Below, in pieces: positions 46,366 to 48,535 of a stretch of 48,535 nucleotides of DNA. Position numbers and translations under genes: made by a program. The stretch covers positions 1 to 48,535 of the forward strand of contig NZ_JAABRP010000012.1 of assembly GCF_011390875.1 (NCBI RefSeq). The letters are read 5' to 3'. The DNA is from Thiocapsa sp. GTDB taxonomy: Bacteria > Pseudomonadota > Gammaproteobacteria > Chromatiales > Chromatiaceae. How positions within the stretch are numbered: position 1 is the stretch's first letter; every line of letters starts with the position of its first letter. Under the pieces are notes generated by a model that was given only the letters and a program-made list of their open reading frames with translations, was not told the DNA's origin and searched no databases.

Positions 46366-47082
46366 ATGAAAGTCCTGGACCGCCTGGAGGAATGGCTGAT
46401 CACCTTCCTGATCGGCGCTGCTACCCTGTTGATTTTCGTAGCGGTGGTGCATCGCTACAGTCTGGACATGTCGGCCGAGTGGGGCTGGGACGTCATCTAC
46501 GACTGGCTCTTCGAAATCAATCTGAGCTGGACCCAGGAGTTGTGCATCTACATGTTCGTGTGGATGGCCAAATTCGGGGCGGCTTACGGCGTACGCACCG
46601 GCATCCATGTCGGCGTGGACGTCCTGATCATCAACCTCCCGGAGTGGGCGCGCTCCAAATTCGTCATCTTCGGGCTCCTGGCCGGGGCACTCTTCACCGG
46701 ACTGGTGGGCAGCTTCGGGGCCAACTTCGTCTGGCACCTCGCGCACACGGATCAGATCACCCCGGATTTGGAGATGCCCGTGTGGATCGTTTACCTGGCG
46801 ATCCCGCTCGGCTCTTTCCTGATGTGTTTCCGATTCCTTCAGGTCGCTTGGTCATTCATTCGGACCGGTGAGCTTCCGCGCCACGAGCATGCGCACGTGG
46901 AAGGATTGGACGAGGAGGTGGAGCGAGCCCAAGCCACGGGCCAGCCCGAGCCTGTCTTCCTGGGCGAGGCGGTCAGACTCGCCGAGGAGCGCGAGCACAT
47001 CCATGGAGGTCACCGGGAGGAGCCGGAGCAAACGCCCCCCAAAGGGCCTGAATCCAACGGCCGCGGGGAGAACCGTCCATGA
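46366..47082 (+). CDS. dctQ: TRAP small membrane subunit DctQ
   Basis: The 238-residue protein has four membrane helices and the DctQ features WTQELCIYMFVWMAKFGAAYGVRTGIHVGVDVLI. After about residue 168 comes a hydrophilic tail of roughly 70 residues rich in His, Glu and Arg, longer than in typical DctQ. It works with DctM in Na+-driven C4-dicarboxylate uptake. The stop overlaps the dctM start (ATGA at 47079-47082). Confidence 0.93.
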   Translation: MKVLDRLEEWLITFLIGAATLLIFVAVVHRYSLDMSAEWGWDVIYDWLFEINLSWTQELCIYMFVWMAKFGAAYGVRTGIHVGVDVLIINLPEWARSKFVIFGLLAGALFTGLVGSFGANFVWHLAHTDQITPDLEMPVWIVYLAIPLGSFLMCFRFLQVAWSFIRTGELPRHEHAHVEGLDEEVERAQATGQPEPVFLGEAVRLAEEREHIHGGHREEPEQTPPKGPESNGRGENRP

Positions 47083-48362
47083 CCGCACTCATCATCTTCG
47101 GTCTCCTGCTGGGCCTGATGCTCACCGGCATGCCCGTGTCCATCGCCTTGGGCCTCACTGTTCTGACCTATCTCTTCACCATGACCTCGGTGCCGATCGA
47201 GTCGGTGGCCTTGAAGCTCTTCACCGGGATCGAGAAGTTCGAGATCATGGCGATCCCCTTCTTCATCCTCGCCGGGAACTTCCTCACCCACGGCGGCGTG
47301 GCGCGTCGCATGATCGACTTCGCCACCAGCATGGTGGGTCATTATCACGGGGGACTCGGGCTCTCGGCGGTGTTTGCCTGCGCCCTGTTCGCGGCGGTCT
47401 CGGGGTCTTCGCCGGCAACCGTCGTGGCGGTCGGTGCCATCTTGCTCCCGGCCATGGTCAAGCAGGGGTTTCCCGTCCGGTTCGGCACCGGCGTCATCGC
47501 CTCGTCCGGCGGCCTGGGCATTCTGATCCCCCCGTCCATCGTGATGGTGATGTACGCCGTCTCCACCAACAGCTCGGTGGGTGCGCTCTTTATGGCCGGC
47601 GTCATCCCGGGCATCGTACTTGGGTTCATGCTGGGTATCACGACCTGGTGGATCGCACGGCGCAACAACTATCCCCGCCTGCCGCGTGCGAGCTGGGCGA
47701 CCCGCTTTCGCTACTGGCGTAAATCGGTGTGGGGTCTGCTGCTGATCATCCTGGTGATGGGCGGGATCTACTCGGGGATCTTCACGCCCACCGAGGCCGC
47801 CGCCATGAGCGCGGTCTATGCCTTCGTGATTGCGGTCTTCGTCTATAAGGACATGCCCTTGAGCCGGGTGCCCAAGGTGTTGCTGGACTCGGCCAACATG
47901 TCGGCGATGTTGCTCTACATCATCACCAATGCGGTGCTCTTCTCCTTCCTGCTGACCTACGAGAACATTCCCCAAGAGCTCGCGCAATGGATGGTGGACA
48001 CCGGGCTCGGACCGATCGGCTTCCTGTTGGCGGTGAACGTGCTTCTGCTCATGGCCGGCAACATCATGGAGCCGACCTCCGTCATTTTGATCACGGCACC
48101 GGTGCTGTTCCCGGTGGCGATGGCGCTCGGAATCGATCCCATCCACTTCGGCGTCATGATCGTGGTCAACATGGAGATCGGTATGATCACCCCGCCGGTG
48201 GGGCTGAATCTCTATGTGGCGAGCGGAATATCGCGACTGGGCATGACCGAGACCACCATCGCCTGCTTCCCTTGGCTGCTCACCATGTTGGTGTTCCTGA
48301 TGATGATTACCTATTGGCCGCCCCTCTCGCTGTGGCTGCCGAAGACCCTTGGCATGATGTAA
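47079..48362 (+). CDS. dctM: TRAP large permease subunit DctM
   Basis: The 427-residue permease has about 12 membrane helices and DctM landmarks: IPFFILAGNFLTHGGVARRMIDFA, AAVSGSSPATVVAVG, the SGGLGILIPPSIVMVMYAV hairpin and the mirrored GMITPPVGLNLYV near residue 370. It is translationally coupled to dctQ. Confidence 0.97.
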   Translation: MTALIIFGLLLGLMLTGMPVSIALGLTVLTYLFTMTSVPIESVALKLFTGIEKFEIMAIPFFILAGNFLTHGGVARRMIDFATSMVGHYHGGLGLSAVFACALFAAVSGSSPATVVAVGAILLPAMVKQGFPVRFGTGVIASSGGLGILIPPSIVMVMYAVSTNSSVGALFMAGVIPGIVLGFMLGITTWWIARRNNYPRLPRASWATRFRYWRKSVWGLLLIILVMGGIYSGIFTPTEAAAMSAVYAFVIAVFVYKDMPLSRVPKVLLDSANMSAMLLYIITNAVLFSFLLTYENIPQELAQWMVDTGLGPIGFLLAVNVLLLMAGNIMEPTSVILITAPVLFPVAMALGIDPIHFGVMIVVNMEIGMITPPVGLNLYVASGISRLGMTETTIACFPWLLTMLVFLMMITYWPPLSLWLPKTLGMM

Positions 48363-48375
48363 CGAGCGCGCTCAT

Positions 48376-48406
48376 CCGGCGAGGGGACAATTGCCGCCCT
48401 CGCCGG
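48376..48406 (+). terminator. Stem-loop after dctM
   Basis: CCGGCGAGGG (48376-48385) and CCCTCGCCGG (48397-48406) form a perfect 10-bp stem with an 11-base loop, 14 bases after the dctM stop. No U tract follows, so termination may be rho-dependent or only 3'-end protection. Confidence 0.6.
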
Positions 48407-48443
48407 GGTAAAGTCGGGGTTTCCCCAAAACCTTGTTAAGTGT

Positions 48444-48535
48444 ATGGTTACGCTGCCTGACGACGTCACGGCGCTCTCGTGTCGACTCGACCCGCAAGCG
48501 GTCACGCACCCGGTGTTCGGATCGGCATCGAATCC
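48444..48535 (+). CDS. Possible start of next gene (cut by window end)
   Basis: From ATG 48444 a frame is open to the window end (30 codons, MVTLPDDVTALSCRLDPQAV...), with mostly G/C third positions. No clear ribosome-binding site precedes it and the product is not recognised. Too short to decide. Confidence 0.3.
   Translation, partial: MVTLPDDVTALSCRLDPQAVTHPVFGSASN

Overview
The window is GC-rich (visibly well over 60%) and carries a typical gammaproteobacterial gene set: a complete System I cytochrome c maturation operon (ccmABCDEFGHI), hrcA-grpE-dnaK-dnaJ, dapB, nadK-recN, radA, rdgC, a fatty acid cis/trans isomerase and a TRAP C4-dicarboxylate transporter. The combination suggests a Chromatiales-type organism (purple sulfur bacterium or close relative). 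That placement is inference: no photosynthesis or sulfur-oxidation gene lies in the window. No phage, transposase, integrase or CRISPR array is visible, so this is ordinary chromosome.

Layout. 1-3.3 kb: the 3' part of an EamA transporter, two divergent conserved proteins of unknown function and a PHP-type (CpsB/YwqE-like) phosphatase. 3.5-10.6 kb: ccmA to ccmI, most genes overlapping by 1-4 bases. 10.6-16.8 kb: a PEBP-family protein, a possible small RNA, an EF-G-like GTPase, initiator tRNA, a monohaem c-type cytochrome and a RoxA-like dihaem lipoprotein. 16.8-22.4 kb (minus strand): a CrtC/AttH-like lipocalin-fold protein with an M48 protease lipoprotein, then dapB-cti. 22.8-28.4 kb (minus strand): dnaJ, dnaK, grpE and hrcA, with a perfect CIRCE operator and promoter ahead of hrcA. 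28.5-33.8 kb: nadK-recN, a UDP-glucuronate 4-epimerase-like gene and an intracellular-type PHA depolymerase. 34-41.6 kb: rdgC, a CorB/HlyC-like membrane protein, radA, a cyclopropane-fatty-acid synthase, a geranylgeranyl-reductase-like flavoprotein and a DUF808/YedI protein. 41.8-48.4 kb: a histidine phosphatase, a ferritin-like protein, a Nudix hydrolase, a TauD-like dioxygenase and dctP-dctQ-dctM.

Themes. The ccm operon attaches haem to c-type cytochromes, and three exported CXXCH proteins (monohaem cytochrome, RoxA-like dihaem protein, Cti) lie within the next 11 kb. Cti and Cfa both act on unsaturated acyl chains of membrane phospholipids, and cfa is followed by a flavoprotein of the geranylgeranyl-reductase family.

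The most striking non-coding feature is a family of about 85-bp palindrome-ended intergenic elements with TAAACCGCG / CGCGGTTTA ends. I count nine A-type and six B-type units plus one fragment, all between 10.6 and 41.7 kb. They occur singly or as an A-linker-B pair joined by an AT-rich spacer. Nearly all abut the 3' end of a gene, and in several cases the element supplies the stop codon.
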